Source: Adhaeribacter aerolatus (GTDB lineage Bacteria; Bacteroidota; Bacteroidia; Cytophagales; Hymenobacteraceae). From it: a stretch of 64,000 nucleotides of DNA. Where the stretch lies: positions 62,001 through 126,000 of the forward strand of contig NZ_BJYS01000016.1 of assembly GCF_007991635.1 (NCBI RefSeq), read 5' to 3'. Made by a program: the position numbers and the translations under genes. Shown here piece after piece: positions 53,787 to 61,551 of this stretch. Numbering within the stretch: position 1 is the first letter of the stretch; each line of letters begins with the position of its first letter. The notes below the pieces were generated by a model that ran no database searches, was not told where the DNA came from, and saw only the letters and a program-made list of their open reading frames with translations.

Positions 53787-54587
53787 TTATACCGCAGCAG
53801 TTTGTCCTAATGCATGAATAAAATCGGCACAAGCTTTTTCCGGCCGGCTGGTTTTCATAAAAGCTTCGCCCATTAAAAAGCCTTGGTATCTAAATTGGCG
53901 CAGTTCCCGGATAGTTTCGGGTTGGCCAATGCCACTCTCCGATACTTTAATAAATGAATCCGGAATAAGCGCCGCCAATTCTTTGGAGGTGTTGATGCTA
54001 ACAGTAAAATCTTTCAGGTTGCGGTTATTTACCCCAATCACGTCTACTTTGTCGCTGAGGGTACGTTCCAGTTCTTCCTGGTCATGCACTTCCAGTAATA
54101 TTTCGAGCCCCAAAGAACGGGCAAAATCGGCTAGTTGGTTTAGTTTTGGTGTTTCCAGGATGCCGGCAATTAATAAAATCACATCGGCCCCAATAGATTT
54201 AGCTTCTACAATCTGGTATTCATCCACAATAAAATCTTTGCGCAGAATCGGGCAAAAATTATACTTCCGGGCAGTGGTTAAATCCTCGCTTTTGCCGCCG
54301 AAATATTTCTGGTCGGTGAGTACCGAAAGCGCCGAGGCACCGGCCTGCATATACCCAATGGTGGTTTTCTCTACGGCAGCATGGGGGTTAATCATGCCCA
54401 AAGATGGCGATTTGCGTTTAAACTCCGCAATAATGCCACTCAGGTCCGGCCGTTGCAGGTACTTTTTTAACGATACCGGCTGGGTTTCAAAATAGATGCT
54501 CTGCTCCAGTAATTTTACCGGTACCAGGCTTTTCCGGTCGGCTACCTCGGTTTGTTTAAACGCCGCAATTTCTTCCAGAATATTCAT
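53787..54587 (-). CDS. trpC: indole-3-glycerol phosphate synthase
   Basis: A 266-residue TIM-barrel enzyme. Conserved pieces: GIIAEFKRKSPSLGMI, YMQAGASALSVLTDQKYFGG, PILRKDFIVDEYQIVEAKSI, GADVILLIAGIL, LEILLEVHDQEEL, VIGVNNRNLKDFTV and VSESGIGQPETI. It lies 123 bases after trpD and two bases before trpF. Confidence 0.96.
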   Translation of the reverse strand: MNILEEIAAFKQTEVADRKSLVPVKLLEQSIYFETQPVSLKKYLQRPDLSGIIAEFKRKSPSLGMINPHAAVEKTTIGYMQAGASALSVLTDQKYFGGKSEDLTTARKYNFCPILRKDFIVDEYQIVEAKSIGADVILLIAGILETPKLNQLADFARSLGLEILLEVHDQEELERTLSDKVDVIGVNNRNLKDFTVSINTSKELAALIPDSFIKVSESGIGQPETIRELRQFRYQGFLMGEAFMKTSRPEKACADFIHALGQTAAV

Positions 54588-54710
54588 TTTTCCTTAATAG
54601 TCTAAGATCTTAAGCTTTAGACTAAATATTTAAATAAGTATTTATAAACAATTAATTACCAACAATATTTATTTACTGATTTACTTAAAGCCTATCAGCT
54701 TTAAGCCAGG

Positions 54711-55697
54711 TTAAGCTAATAAGTTTTTGAAAGCCTGTAAGGCTTTACCCGATTCCAGCGACTCCCGTGCTTCGGCTAAGGCATCTGGTACTTTTAACTT
54801 GGGGTTGGCACAAAATATAGCCATACCGGCATTGGCAATTACCGCATTTTTCTGGGTCTCGGTGCCTTGGTTTTCGAGCACGTTTTTAAATATTGCGGCC
54901 GATTCTTCCACGGTATGTCCGCCGGCGAGCTCAGCCGGGTTTACGGTTTTAAAACCCAACGATTCCGGCGTAAGCAAATGTTCGCCTTCGGCCAATACCA
55001 TTTTAAACGGCGAGGTTAAAGAAATTTCGTCGTACCCATCCAGCGAATGCAGAATAATGTAGCGCTTGTTCGTCTGCTGGTACAAGTAATTGTAAAGGCG
55101 CAGCAACTCCAGGTTAAAAACGCCTACCATCTGGAAATTAGGCATGGCCGGGTTAACCATCGGGCCTAAAATATTGAAAAAAGTTTTCAGCCCTAACTCT
55201 TTCCGGATGGGGCCAAAATTTTTCATGGCCGGGTGGAAAACTTGGGCGTGCAAAAAGCAAATATTAGCCTCGTCGAGTTTGCGGCGCAGGAAATCCGATT
55301 CATTCGTAAACTGGTACCCAAAATGGGCCATGATGTTAGACGAACCGCAAATAGAAGACACCCCGAAGTTACCGTGCTTCGCCACTTTATAGCCAGCCCC
55401 GGCTACTACAAAAGAAGCCAGCGTAGAAATATTAAAAGTATCTTTACTATCGCCGCCGGTACCACACAGGTCTATTACATCGTGGGTACCTAAATCCGGC
55501 TTAATGCACAATTCCAGCATGGCATCGCGGAAACCTTCCAGTTCACTCACGGTAATATTCCGCATCAGGAAAACCGTAATAAAAGCCGCCATTTCGCTTT
55601 GGTTATAACGCCCCTGACTTAGGTCCATTAAAACCTGCCGGGCGGTTTCCTTCGTGAGTGCCTTTTGCTCGATTAAATGAATTAAAATTTCTTTCAT
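54711..55697 (-). CDS. trpD: anthranilate phosphoribosyltransferase
   Basis: A 328-residue enzyme transferring phosphoribose to anthranilate. The glycine-rich PRPP loop GTGGDSKDTFNISTLASFVV, KHGNFGVSSICGSSNIMAHF and RKELGLKTFFNILGPMVNPA are diagnostic, and the C-terminal LESGKALQAFKNLL is typical. It follows trpG after 143 bases, a gap that holds a short tandem TGCTGAT repeat. Confidence 0.95.
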   Translation of the reverse strand: MKEILIHLIEQKALTKETARQVLMDLSQGRYNQSEMAAFITVFLMRNITVSELEGFRDAMLELCIKPDLGTHDVIDLCGTGGDSKDTFNISTLASFVVAGAGYKVAKHGNFGVSSICGSSNIMAHFGYQFTNESDFLRRKLDEANICFLHAQVFHPAMKNFGPIRKELGLKTFFNILGPMVNPAMPNFQMVGVFNLELLRLYNYLYQQTNKRYIILHSLDGYDEISLTSPFKMVLAEGEHLLTPESLGFKTVNPAELAGGHTVEESAAIFKNVLENQGTETQKNAVIANAGMAIFCANPKLKVPDALAEARESLESGKALQAFKNLLA

Positions 55698-55705
55698 AAT
55701 AAATT

Positions 55706-55743
55706 AATGTGCTGATGTGCGAATATGCTGATTTGCTGATTTG
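55706..55743. repeat. short TGCTGAT tandem-like repeat in the trpG-trpD gap
   Basis: Three imperfect units containing TGCTGAT (TGCTGATGTG, TGCTGATTTG, CTGATTTG) lie at 55708-55743, directly upstream of trpD on the leftward operon. Such repeats occur in intergenic DNA of related bacteria; no function is proposed. Confidence 0.5.
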
Positions 55744-55840
55744 AAAAATGTAGCAATATTAGCTTGTTTTCTAAACTTTAACCGTCTGACTTTTAGCTAA
55801 AACTAAATTATAACAATCTAAATGCTAATTATTTAAAATA

Positions 55841-56440
55841 TCAAATCCAGCTTTTCTTAGGGGTGATGGAGCCTTTCAGCCAGGTGCGCATCATGGTTTC
55901 GCCGTGCTCGGTTAAGATAGATTCGGGGTGAAACTGCACACCTTTTACATTGTATTCGCGGTGACGCAGCGCCATTATTTGTCCATCGGCATCAACCGCT
56001 GTAACTTCCAGTTCGTGGGGAAAAGATTTAGGTACCACCACCCAGGAATGGTAACGGGCAGCTTTAAATTCGTGCGGTAAACCCCGGAAAATTGGTTCGT
56101 TATTTGAAGAAACCCGAATGGGCGTGGCTACCCCGTGCACCGGCTCCGGTAAATTCAGAAGCGAACCGCCAAAAGCCTCCGCAATGGCCTGGTGCCCCAG
56201 ACAAACGCCAAATATTTTCTTTGTAGGTGCATAGCGTTTAATTAAATCCGGCATTATGCCGGCTTCGGATGGTACACCCGGGCCCGGTGATAAAAGAATA
56301 TTATCGTATTCCTCTACCGCGTCCAGCGTTATTTTATCGTTCCGGTAAACATCCATTTTCGCTCCGTAACCCAGCTTTTTAACCAGTTGTACCAGGTTAT
56401 AGGTAAACGAATCGTAATTATCTAACACTAATAATTTCAT
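55841..56440 (-). CDS. trpG: anthranilate synthase component II (glutamine amidotransferase)
   Basis: A 199-residue class I glutamine amidotransferase that delivers ammonia to TrpE. LLVLDNYDSFTYNLVQL, LSPGPGVPSEAG, GVCLGHQAIAEAFGG (nucleophile Cys), RYHSWVV and VQFHPESILTEHGE are present. ATG at 56440 begins the conserved region; the longer frame from 56488 adds unrelated residues. It lies 70 bases after the broken four-helix-bundle gene. Confidence 0.95.
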   Translation of the reverse strand: MKLLVLDNYDSFTYNLVQLVKKLGYGAKMDVYRNDKITLDAVEEYDNILLSPGPGVPSEAGIMPDLIKRYAPTKKIFGVCLGHQAIAEAFGGSLLNLPEPVHGVATPIRVSSNNEPIFRGLPHEFKAARYHSWVVVPKSFPHELEVTAVDADGQIMALRHREYNVKGVQFHPESILTEHGETMMRTWLKGSITPKKSWI

Positions 56441-56495
56441 TTTCTGATAAAGTTTAAAGTTTAAGGTTAAAAGTTGAAGGGTTTCCACTAATGCC

Positions 56496-56507
56496 TTAAA
56501 CCTTTAA
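56496..56507 (+). repeat. 12-base direct repeat, right-hand copy of the flank of the inserted gene
   Basis: TTAAACCTTTAA; an identical 12-base word lies at 56918-56929. The two bracket the four-helix-bundle gene. Confidence 0.6.
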
Positions 56508-56510
56508 TAT

Positions 56511-56884
56511 TTACTTTATTTTATTCTGATAATCCTTGATGTATTTAATAAAACTTGAAAGCTGACCAGACAAGCTATTTAACTCGGAAAATTTATTATT
56601 ATAAAATTCATTTTCAATAATCTCTAGTTCCTTCAAAATGAAAAGCTGACTTCTAAGCTCTCCTGCTGACCCCTTGGCATATTTCAGAAATCGTACAAAC
56701 TCATTGTTATTATTGTATTCAAATCCTTCGGCGATATTACTTGAAATAGAGAAAGCAGCTCTTTTTATCTGGTCTTTAGGTGCAAAATCATTCTTCAATT
56801 TTTCGGTTTCACAAACTTTATAAATATCAATTGCAATCTGGCCGGCCTTTTCCAAACATCTAAATCTTCAAACCGCTTTGCCAT
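56511..56884 (-). pseudogene. four-helix-bundle protein (S23/IVP family), frameshifted, inserted in the trp operon
   Basis: A gene of the 23S rRNA-intervening-sequence protein family of four-helix-bundle proteins. The C-terminal 114 residues are open from 56855, with KRAAFSISSNIAEGFEY, EFVRFLKYAKGSAGELRSQL and LKELEIIENEFYNNKF, all typical. The expected N-terminus MAKRFEDLDVWK is encoded from an ATG at 56884 but in another frame. Adding one A in the A4 run (T4 at 56848-56851 on the plus strand) joins the two into a normal protein of about 124 residues, MAKRFEDLDVWK then KAGQIAIDIYK. Either the gene is broken, is rescued by frameshifting, or the read has a homopolymer error. It separates trpE and trpG, with 12-base direct repeats at both flanks. 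Confidence 0.85.
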
Positions 56885-56917
56885 TTGTCATTTAACCTTA
56901 GACCTGATTTTAAACTT

Positions 56918-56929
56918 TTAAACCTTTAA
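56918..56929 (+). repeat. 12-base direct repeat, left-hand copy of the flank of the inserted gene
   Basis: TTAAACCTTTAA, identical to 56496-56507. It lies between trpE and the four-helix-bundle gene. Confidence 0.6.
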
Positions 56930-56934
56930 CCTTT

Positions 56935-58347
56935 TTAAATATCCGCAGCCAAAACCAAAGCTTTGCGCAGAGCCGCCAGTTTGTGGTTAACTTCGTTCAG
57001 TTCCGATTCCAGAACCGATTTAGCTACCACACCCGCTCCGGCCTGGTAATACAAGCGGTTCTGCACGCTCATGAAAGACCGAATCATGATGGCGTGGTTG
57101 AAGTCGCCGTTGAACCCGATAAACCCAATACAGCCACCATAATAACCCCGCCCGGTTGGTTCCAGTTCATCAATAATGCTCATGGCTTTGTATTTGGGCG
57201 CCCCCGATAAGGTTCCGGCCGGAAAAGTATCGGCTACCATCAGCATAGGGGCTACTTCTTTGCTGCGGGTGCTGGTAACTTTTGAAACGAGGTGAATCAC
57301 GTGTGAATAATATTGCACTTCTTTGAATACTTCCACGTTTACATCGTCGCCGTGGCGGCCCAGGTCGTTGCGGGCTAAATCAACGAGCATCACATGTTCG
57401 GCATTTTCTTTGGGGTCTTCGTAGAGTTTGCGGGCCAATTCGGCATCTTTGGCATCGTCGCCGGTGCGCCGGAAAGTACCGGCAATCGGGAATATACTGG
57501 CTTTATTGCCTTTTAATAAAATCTGGGCTTCGGGCGAAGAACCGAATATTTTAAAGTTGCCATAATCAAAATAAAATAAATAAGGCGATGGATTGATGGA
57601 ACGCAAGGCGCGGTAAACATTAAATTCATCGCCTTTAAAGCCTTGCGAGAACCGCCGCGACAGCACAATCTGGAACACATTGCCAATATTACAATGGTGC
57701 TGCCCCTCGCCGATAACTTTTAAAAATTCTTCGTCGGTATAATTTGAGTCTTCGTCGTTGCTGACTTTAAAAGAAAAGGAAGGAATATTTTTATTGCGGA
57801 TAAGCGCTTCGAGGTTAGCCAGGCCTTTGCCATCGTTGTTCTCGTCAATGCTGTGCTCAAAAATGTAAAGGTCGTTTTTGAAATGGTCAACCACAATTAC
57901 ATAGCGGTACAGGCTATAAAAAATATCGGGCAAACCTTCGTAAGCGGTTTCTTTGGGGCGGAAGGTAAGGTCTTCGTAATAAGTTACGGCGTCGTAGGCC
58001 ATGTACCCAAATAAGCCGTTGTTTACGAAATTGAAATCGTGTTCTTTTACGTAGAAGCAGTTCACAAACTGCTGCAGGTGTTTTACGGCATCGCGCCGTT
58101 CGGTTAAAGTGAGTTGCTCTACCTTCCCATCCGGGAAAAACTGGCTGATAACGCCGTTCTTTAATTCGACCCCCCCAATTGGTTCGCAACAAATATACGA
58201 GAAGCTGTTTTCGTGTCCGTGGTAGTCGGAGCTTTCCAGCATAATGCAGTTGCGGTATTTATCGCGCAATTGTAAATAAATACCTACCGGGGTTACTGTA
58301 TCGGCTAATAAATGCTTGTGAACCGTATAAAGTTTATACTTATCCAT
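56935..58347 (-). CDS. trpE: anthranilate synthase component I
   Basis: A 470-residue chorismate-using enzyme, the first committed step to tryptophan. The N-terminal domain has the feedback motif region with MLESSDYHGHENSFSYIC (L/M-E-S near residue 36), and the catalytic domain has FQIVLSRRFSQGF, GSSPEAQILL, PIAGTFRRTGDDAKD, ENAEHVMLVDLARNDLGRHG, DTFPAGTLSGAPKYKAM and GRGYYGGCIGFIGF. It heads the trp operon; the attenuator lies just upstream. Its mRNA would be switched by Trp-tRNA levels through that attenuator. Confidence 0.97.
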   Translation of the reverse strand: MDKYKLYTVHKHLLADTVTPVGIYLQLRDKYRNCIMLESSDYHGHENSFSYICCEPIGGVELKNGVISQFFPDGKVEQLTLTERRDAVKHLQQFVNCFYVKEHDFNFVNNGLFGYMAYDAVTYYEDLTFRPKETAYEGLPDIFYSLYRYVIVVDHFKNDLYIFEHSIDENNDGKGLANLEALIRNKNIPSFSFKVSNDEDSNYTDEEFLKVIGEGQHHCNIGNVFQIVLSRRFSQGFKGDEFNVYRALRSINPSPYLFYFDYGNFKIFGSSPEAQILLKGNKASIFPIAGTFRRTGDDAKDAELARKLYEDPKENAEHVMLVDLARNDLGRHGDDVNVEVFKEVQYYSHVIHLVSKVTSTRSKEVAPMLMVADTFPAGTLSGAPKYKAMSIIDELEPTGRGYYGGCIGFIGFNGDFNHAIMIRSFMSVQNRLYYQAGAGVVAKSVLESELNEVNHKLAALRKALVLAADI

Positions 58348-58374
58348 TTAAAGAGATATGTTAAGGTCTTAAAA

Positions 58375-58446
58375 CAAAAAAGCCCAAGTGTGAACTTGGG
58401 CTTTCTTTTATGCGCTATGATAAAATTACAGGTATGCCGCGTTCAC
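58375..58446 (-). terminator. trp attenuator: intrinsic terminator with competing antiterminator
   Basis: On the minus strand AAAGCCCAAGT (58404-58394) pairs perfectly with ACTTGGGCTTT (58389-58379) around a four-base loop, followed by T6 reaching 58375, 27 bases before the trpE ATG. Upstream, GTGAAC (58446-58441) is complementary to GTTCAC (58395-58390), which lies in the terminator's 5' arm and loop, and GGC (58438-58436) can add to it by pairing with GCC at 58401-58399. This gives a candidate antiterminator. It follows the stop of the leader peptide by 46 bases. Confidence 0.85.
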
Positions 58447-58450
58447 GCTC

Positions 58451-58504
58451 TTAGTTTTCTAAAAGGTGCCACCAACCAGCAGTATGTAATGTTATGTTCT
58501 TCAT
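58451..58504 (-). CDS. trpL: trp leader peptide
   Basis: A 17-codon open frame on the minus strand: MKNITLHTAGWWHLLEN, with two adjacent Trp codons (TGG TGG, codons 11 and 12) and a TAA stop. This is the classical arrangement for ribosome-mediated attenuation: when Trp-tRNA is scarce the ribosome stalls at the Trp codons, the antiterminator forms and trpE is read. It lies just after a strong promoter and 46 bases before the terminator hairpin. The ATG is only seven bases after the -7 element, so the message would begin almost at the start codon. It is too short for ordinary gene calling, but the Trp-Trp pair in exactly this context is very unlikely to be chance. Confidence 0.88.
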   Translation of the reverse strand: MKNITLHTAGWWHLLEN

Positions 58505-58511
58505 TCTGTCG

Positions 58512-58542
58512 CAAATATAAAGGTGGTTTTGGTTTATCCAAA
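58512..58542 (-). promoter_or_regulatory. trp operon promoter
   Basis: On the minus strand TTTG (58542-58539), 19 bases, then TATATTTG (58519-58512), a full match to the Bacteroidota consensus, with the same spacing as the ffs promoter. The transcription start is expected near 58507-58505, at the doorstep of the leader peptide ATG (58504). The rest of the gap, 58543-58699, is AT-rich with no feature I can name. Confidence 0.82.
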
Positions 58543-58699
58543 ATAATTTAATTTAAATTATTTGGGGTGGTCTTATTTAAATTTAATCCTTTAGGAACCG
58601 GAAGTATCGGTAGAGTGGCAAAATATTAAACCCACATTATATTTCAGAAAAATCTATAGCAAAGTGCAAGGGCTCAAATAAATAATTTAAAATTAATAT

Positions 58700-59593
58700 T
58701 TATCTGATTTTTTGAGCCTGCAGATTGGCTACGCCGTTTGCCTGTAATATTTTAGAAAAAAATAGTACATGATAGGGTAAAGAGTTTTCCCAGTAATCCC
58801 AGGTATGGCCGCCAGGTCTTTCGGTATAATCGTGAGGCGTTTTGTTGTAAACCAGGCGGCGGTGAAGCTCACGGTTTGGCTCCAGTAAAAAGTCGTCTAC
58901 CCCGCAATCGATTATTATTTTCAGGTTATTGGCTTTCATTTTATCCGCCATATTAACCACCGAATGCGCAGCATAATGATTGGGCATAGCTCCCAATGGC
59001 CCTAGAATCCGCTCAAACCCAGGCTTTATTTGCTGGCTAAATTCCGGTGATATATTCCAGTTAGCTGGATCCAAGTCTAGGGCACCGCTCATGCTACCCG
59101 CAGCACAATAAAGCTCCGGGTGCCGGGTGGCTAAATACAGGGCCCCGTGGCCGCCCATACTCAAACCCGTAATTACGCGGCCTTTACGATCGCGGATGGT
59201 GCGGTAAGTATTGTCGATTTTGGTTAGTACCTCTTGGGTAATGTATGTTTCAAAAAGGTTATCTTTCCGGACTGGGCTATCCAGGTAACCTCCCAACCTT
59301 TCTCCTTCGGGCGAAACAATAATAACATTATATTGGTCAGCCAGCTTATGCAACAATTGCTTATCGGGCGTTAGCCGGAGCCAGTCGCTAAATCGCCCTC
59401 CCCCACCGTGTAATAAATACAAAACCGGAAAAGCCGCCTTACTTTTAGCATAAGCATTGGGTAATACTACAGCGGCCTTATACGTTTTGTTCATAGCGGC
59501 ACTTGGAATATCCAACGAATCTACTTTAGCAGCAAAAGCAGAAATACCTAAGCTACCCAAAAGCCCCAACAAGAATAAGCGACGAAATTTCAT
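58700..59593 (-). CDS. secreted esterase of the esterase D / feruloyl-esterase-like family
   Basis: A 297-residue alpha/beta hydrolase. A signal peptide (about 1-21, ending ISAFA) is followed by the fold with VLYLLHGGGGRFSDWLRL (oxyanion loop), nucleophile Ser in VITGLSMGGHGALYLA, the acidic residue near IIDCGVDDFL and the His in ERPGGHTWDYWENSLPYH. This is the group of putative tributyrin/S-formylglutathione hydrolase and antigen-85-like enzymes. In Bacteroidota such secreted enzymes often remove acyl groups from plant or microbial polysaccharides; the substrate is not known. Same strand as the carboxylesterase at 59791, 197 bases downstream of it. Confidence 0.9.
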   Translation of the reverse strand: MKFRRLFLLGLLGSLGISAFAAKVDSLDIPSAAMNKTYKAAVVLPNAYAKSKAAFPVLYLLHGGGGRFSDWLRLTPDKQLLHKLADQYNVIIVSPEGERLGGYLDSPVRKDNLFETYITQEVLTKIDNTYRTIRDRKGRVITGLSMGGHGALYLATRHPELYCAAGSMSGALDLDPANWNISPEFSQQIKPGFERILGPLGAMPNHYAAHSVVNMADKMKANNLKIIIDCGVDDFLLEPNRELHRRLVYNKTPHDYTERPGGHTWDYWENSLPYHVLFFSKILQANGVANLQAQKIR

Positions 59594-59790
59594 TTGATTT
59601 AATTTATAAGTGGTTTATAAAGGAGTCAAACCCGAAGAGGCATTTTAACCTCTCCAGGTTTTAAATTTTTATAAGAAAATTAATCCGAATCTGAAGGTTT
59701 AATAAGTGCAGCCTTTTAGTGGTTTAGGAAAACCAGGGTAGACTAAGCTTGGGTTAAGGATGCTTTATTACTATTGCGACCAGCTCTTTC

Positions 59791-61449
59791 CTATTTTTTA
59801 TGCAGTTTATCTAATAACTGGTACCGGGCACTGCTCTCCTCAGGTTTAGCGCCGCTGTTTACATCCAGGTGCATTACCTGTACGGGCTTGCCTTCGCTAA
59901 GCAATGGCCAAACTGGTAAGCCCGGCCCATTGGGGTTGCCTGTTTTAATAAAATTGGCAAAGTAGCTTTGCATGGTTTCCGATACTTTATAATCTTCGGG
60001 TGCCCAGGCGTATACTTTATTGTAAGGCAGATTACCCATGGCATATTCTATTTCGGCGGCGTGAACGGCTCCGCGGGCTTGTGGCATTTTTACGGCATTG
60101 GGATCATTCTCTTTTACCACCCCGCCGGCCAGGCCAGCCGAGGCATTACCCATAGCGGGCACCATGGCCGGACGTGGACGCGAGAACAAATACCGATAAA
60201 CTGGTTTACCACCCGTTTGGGCATGTAAGTCCAGCCATTTCCAGGTACTGTAGGCAATAAAGCGATCACCGGCCAGGTCGGTAGCAACCGGTACCACGTC
60301 GGCATCCTTATTTACTTTGTAGACGGCTAATATTTCATCGGCATCAGCGCCGTATATCTTCTCAACCGCTTTTTTAAAGTTCTCTACTGTAGGATTTTCG
60401 CGGCCCAGCATAAACATATAAGTCATTTCTTCGGAATTCCAGCCCGCAAGTAAAGGCACCTTAGCTTGTTCGCCGGCGGCGAAAATAGCAGCTGGTAACT
60501 TTGGGGAAAAGTAGCCATCTATGGTAGCCGGAAAACCTGGTATCCCCCGCTTTCCTGCCGCATCTAATAATTGTTGCGCAGGTAATGCCCGTAAAGCTGC
60601 CAGCGAATTGGCGCCCATTTCCGCCGCGAAGGCAGTTCCAATTTTCTCGGCTTCTGCTAACGGAACAGGATCCAGGCCCGAATTAACCAAGGCACCACTT
60701 TCGCCGATAGCCGCCCGGAATAAATTTTTAGAAATTGGTGAAGCCATTTGGGCACTTACCGAGATAGAACCGGCCGACTCGCCGGCAATGGTTACTTTAG
60801 CCGGGTCGCCGCCGAAAGCCGCAATATTTTGTTTTACCCAACGTAAAGCCTCGGCTTGGTCCATATAACCGTAATTGCCTGATGCTTTATGCGGCGATTC
60901 TTTGGTTAGTTCGGGGTGGGCTAAAAATCCAAACACGCCGAGCCGGTAATTAACAGTAACGGCCACAATACCGCGCTTAGCCATACTCTCGCCATCGTAG
61001 CGGGCTTCAGATCCATCGCCGGCCACAAAACCACCCCCGTAAAAATATACCAGTACTGGTAACTTTTCCTGAGAAGTTTTAGCGGGCGTCCAGACATTCA
61101 GGTACAAACAATCTTCGTTCATGCCGTTCGACCGGAAACCCATATCGCCGAACACAGCTAACTGCATGGCTCTTGGTCCGAATTGAGTCGCTTGCCGTAT
61201 GACTGGCCAATTTTTAACGGGGTGGGGTTCGCGCCAACGTAAATTTCCGACCGGAGGAGCAGCAAATGGAATACCCTTATAAGCCCGAATACCGCTTTTC
61301 TCAGTGGTACCGGTCAGCATTCCGTTAGTTGTTTTTACCTGGCTGCCTGCTTGAGCGGTGTTTCCGTTATTAGTTTGAGCCCTAACCGTTAGGGGGCTTA
61401 TATGAATACTTAGTAGCAATAAAAAACAAAACTTTTGTAGAAACCGCAT
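59791..61449 (-). CDS. secreted type B carboxylesterase
   Basis: A 552-residue carboxylesterase/lipase-type protein (para-nitrobenzyl esterase group). Signal peptide about 1-25, ending LTVRAQ. Hallmarks: GIPFAAPPVGNLRWREPHPV, EDCLYLNVWTPAK, VLVYFYGGGFVAGDGSEARY, nucleophile in TIAGESAGSISVSAQM, with Glu in GWNSEEMTYMF and His in AVHAAEIEYAMG. It hydrolyses ester bonds outside the inner membrane; the substrate is unknown. It is transcribed away from a divergent Nudix-family regulator whose gap holds an inverted repeat, suggesting control by that protein. Confidence 0.92.
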   Translation of the reverse strand: MRFLQKFCFLLLLSIHISPLTVRAQTNNGNTAQAGSQVKTTNGMLTGTTEKSGIRAYKGIPFAAPPVGNLRWREPHPVKNWPVIRQATQFGPRAMQLAVFGDMGFRSNGMNEDCLYLNVWTPAKTSQEKLPVLVYFYGGGFVAGDGSEARYDGESMAKRGIVAVTVNYRLGVFGFLAHPELTKESPHKASGNYGYMDQAEALRWVKQNIAAFGGDPAKVTIAGESAGSISVSAQMASPISKNLFRAAIGESGALVNSGLDPVPLAEAEKIGTAFAAEMGANSLAALRALPAQQLLDAAGKRGIPGFPATIDGYFSPKLPAAIFAAGEQAKVPLLAGWNSEEMTYMFMLGRENPTVENFKKAVEKIYGADADEILAVYKVNKDADVVPVATDLAGDRFIAYSTWKWLDLHAQTGGKPVYRYLFSRPRPAMVPAMGNASAGLAGGVVKENDPNAVKMPQARGAVHAAEIEYAMGNLPYNKVYAWAPEDYKVSETMQSYFANFIKTGNPNGPGLPVWPLLSEGKPVQVMHLDVNSGAKPEESSARYQLLDKLHKK

Positions 61450-61483
61450 TCTTTTGATCTAGATTAATATTTAAATATGTTAA

Positions 61484-61522
61484 TTTGACATAATAATAAT
61501 TTATTTCTTTCAATACGTCAAA
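61484..61522. promoter_or_regulatory. candidate operator in the esterase/Nudix-regulator gap
   Basis: TTTGAC (61484-61489) and GTCAAA (61517-61522) are perfect inverted copies, centres about 33 bases apart (three helical turns). Nearby ATATTTAAATAT (61467-61478) is a perfect 12-base palindrome. Such elements fit binding by the divergently encoded regulator, but no binding consensus is known to me. Confidence 0.4.
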
Positions 61523-61551
61523 ATAACACAATAATATTTTCTACTGATTAC

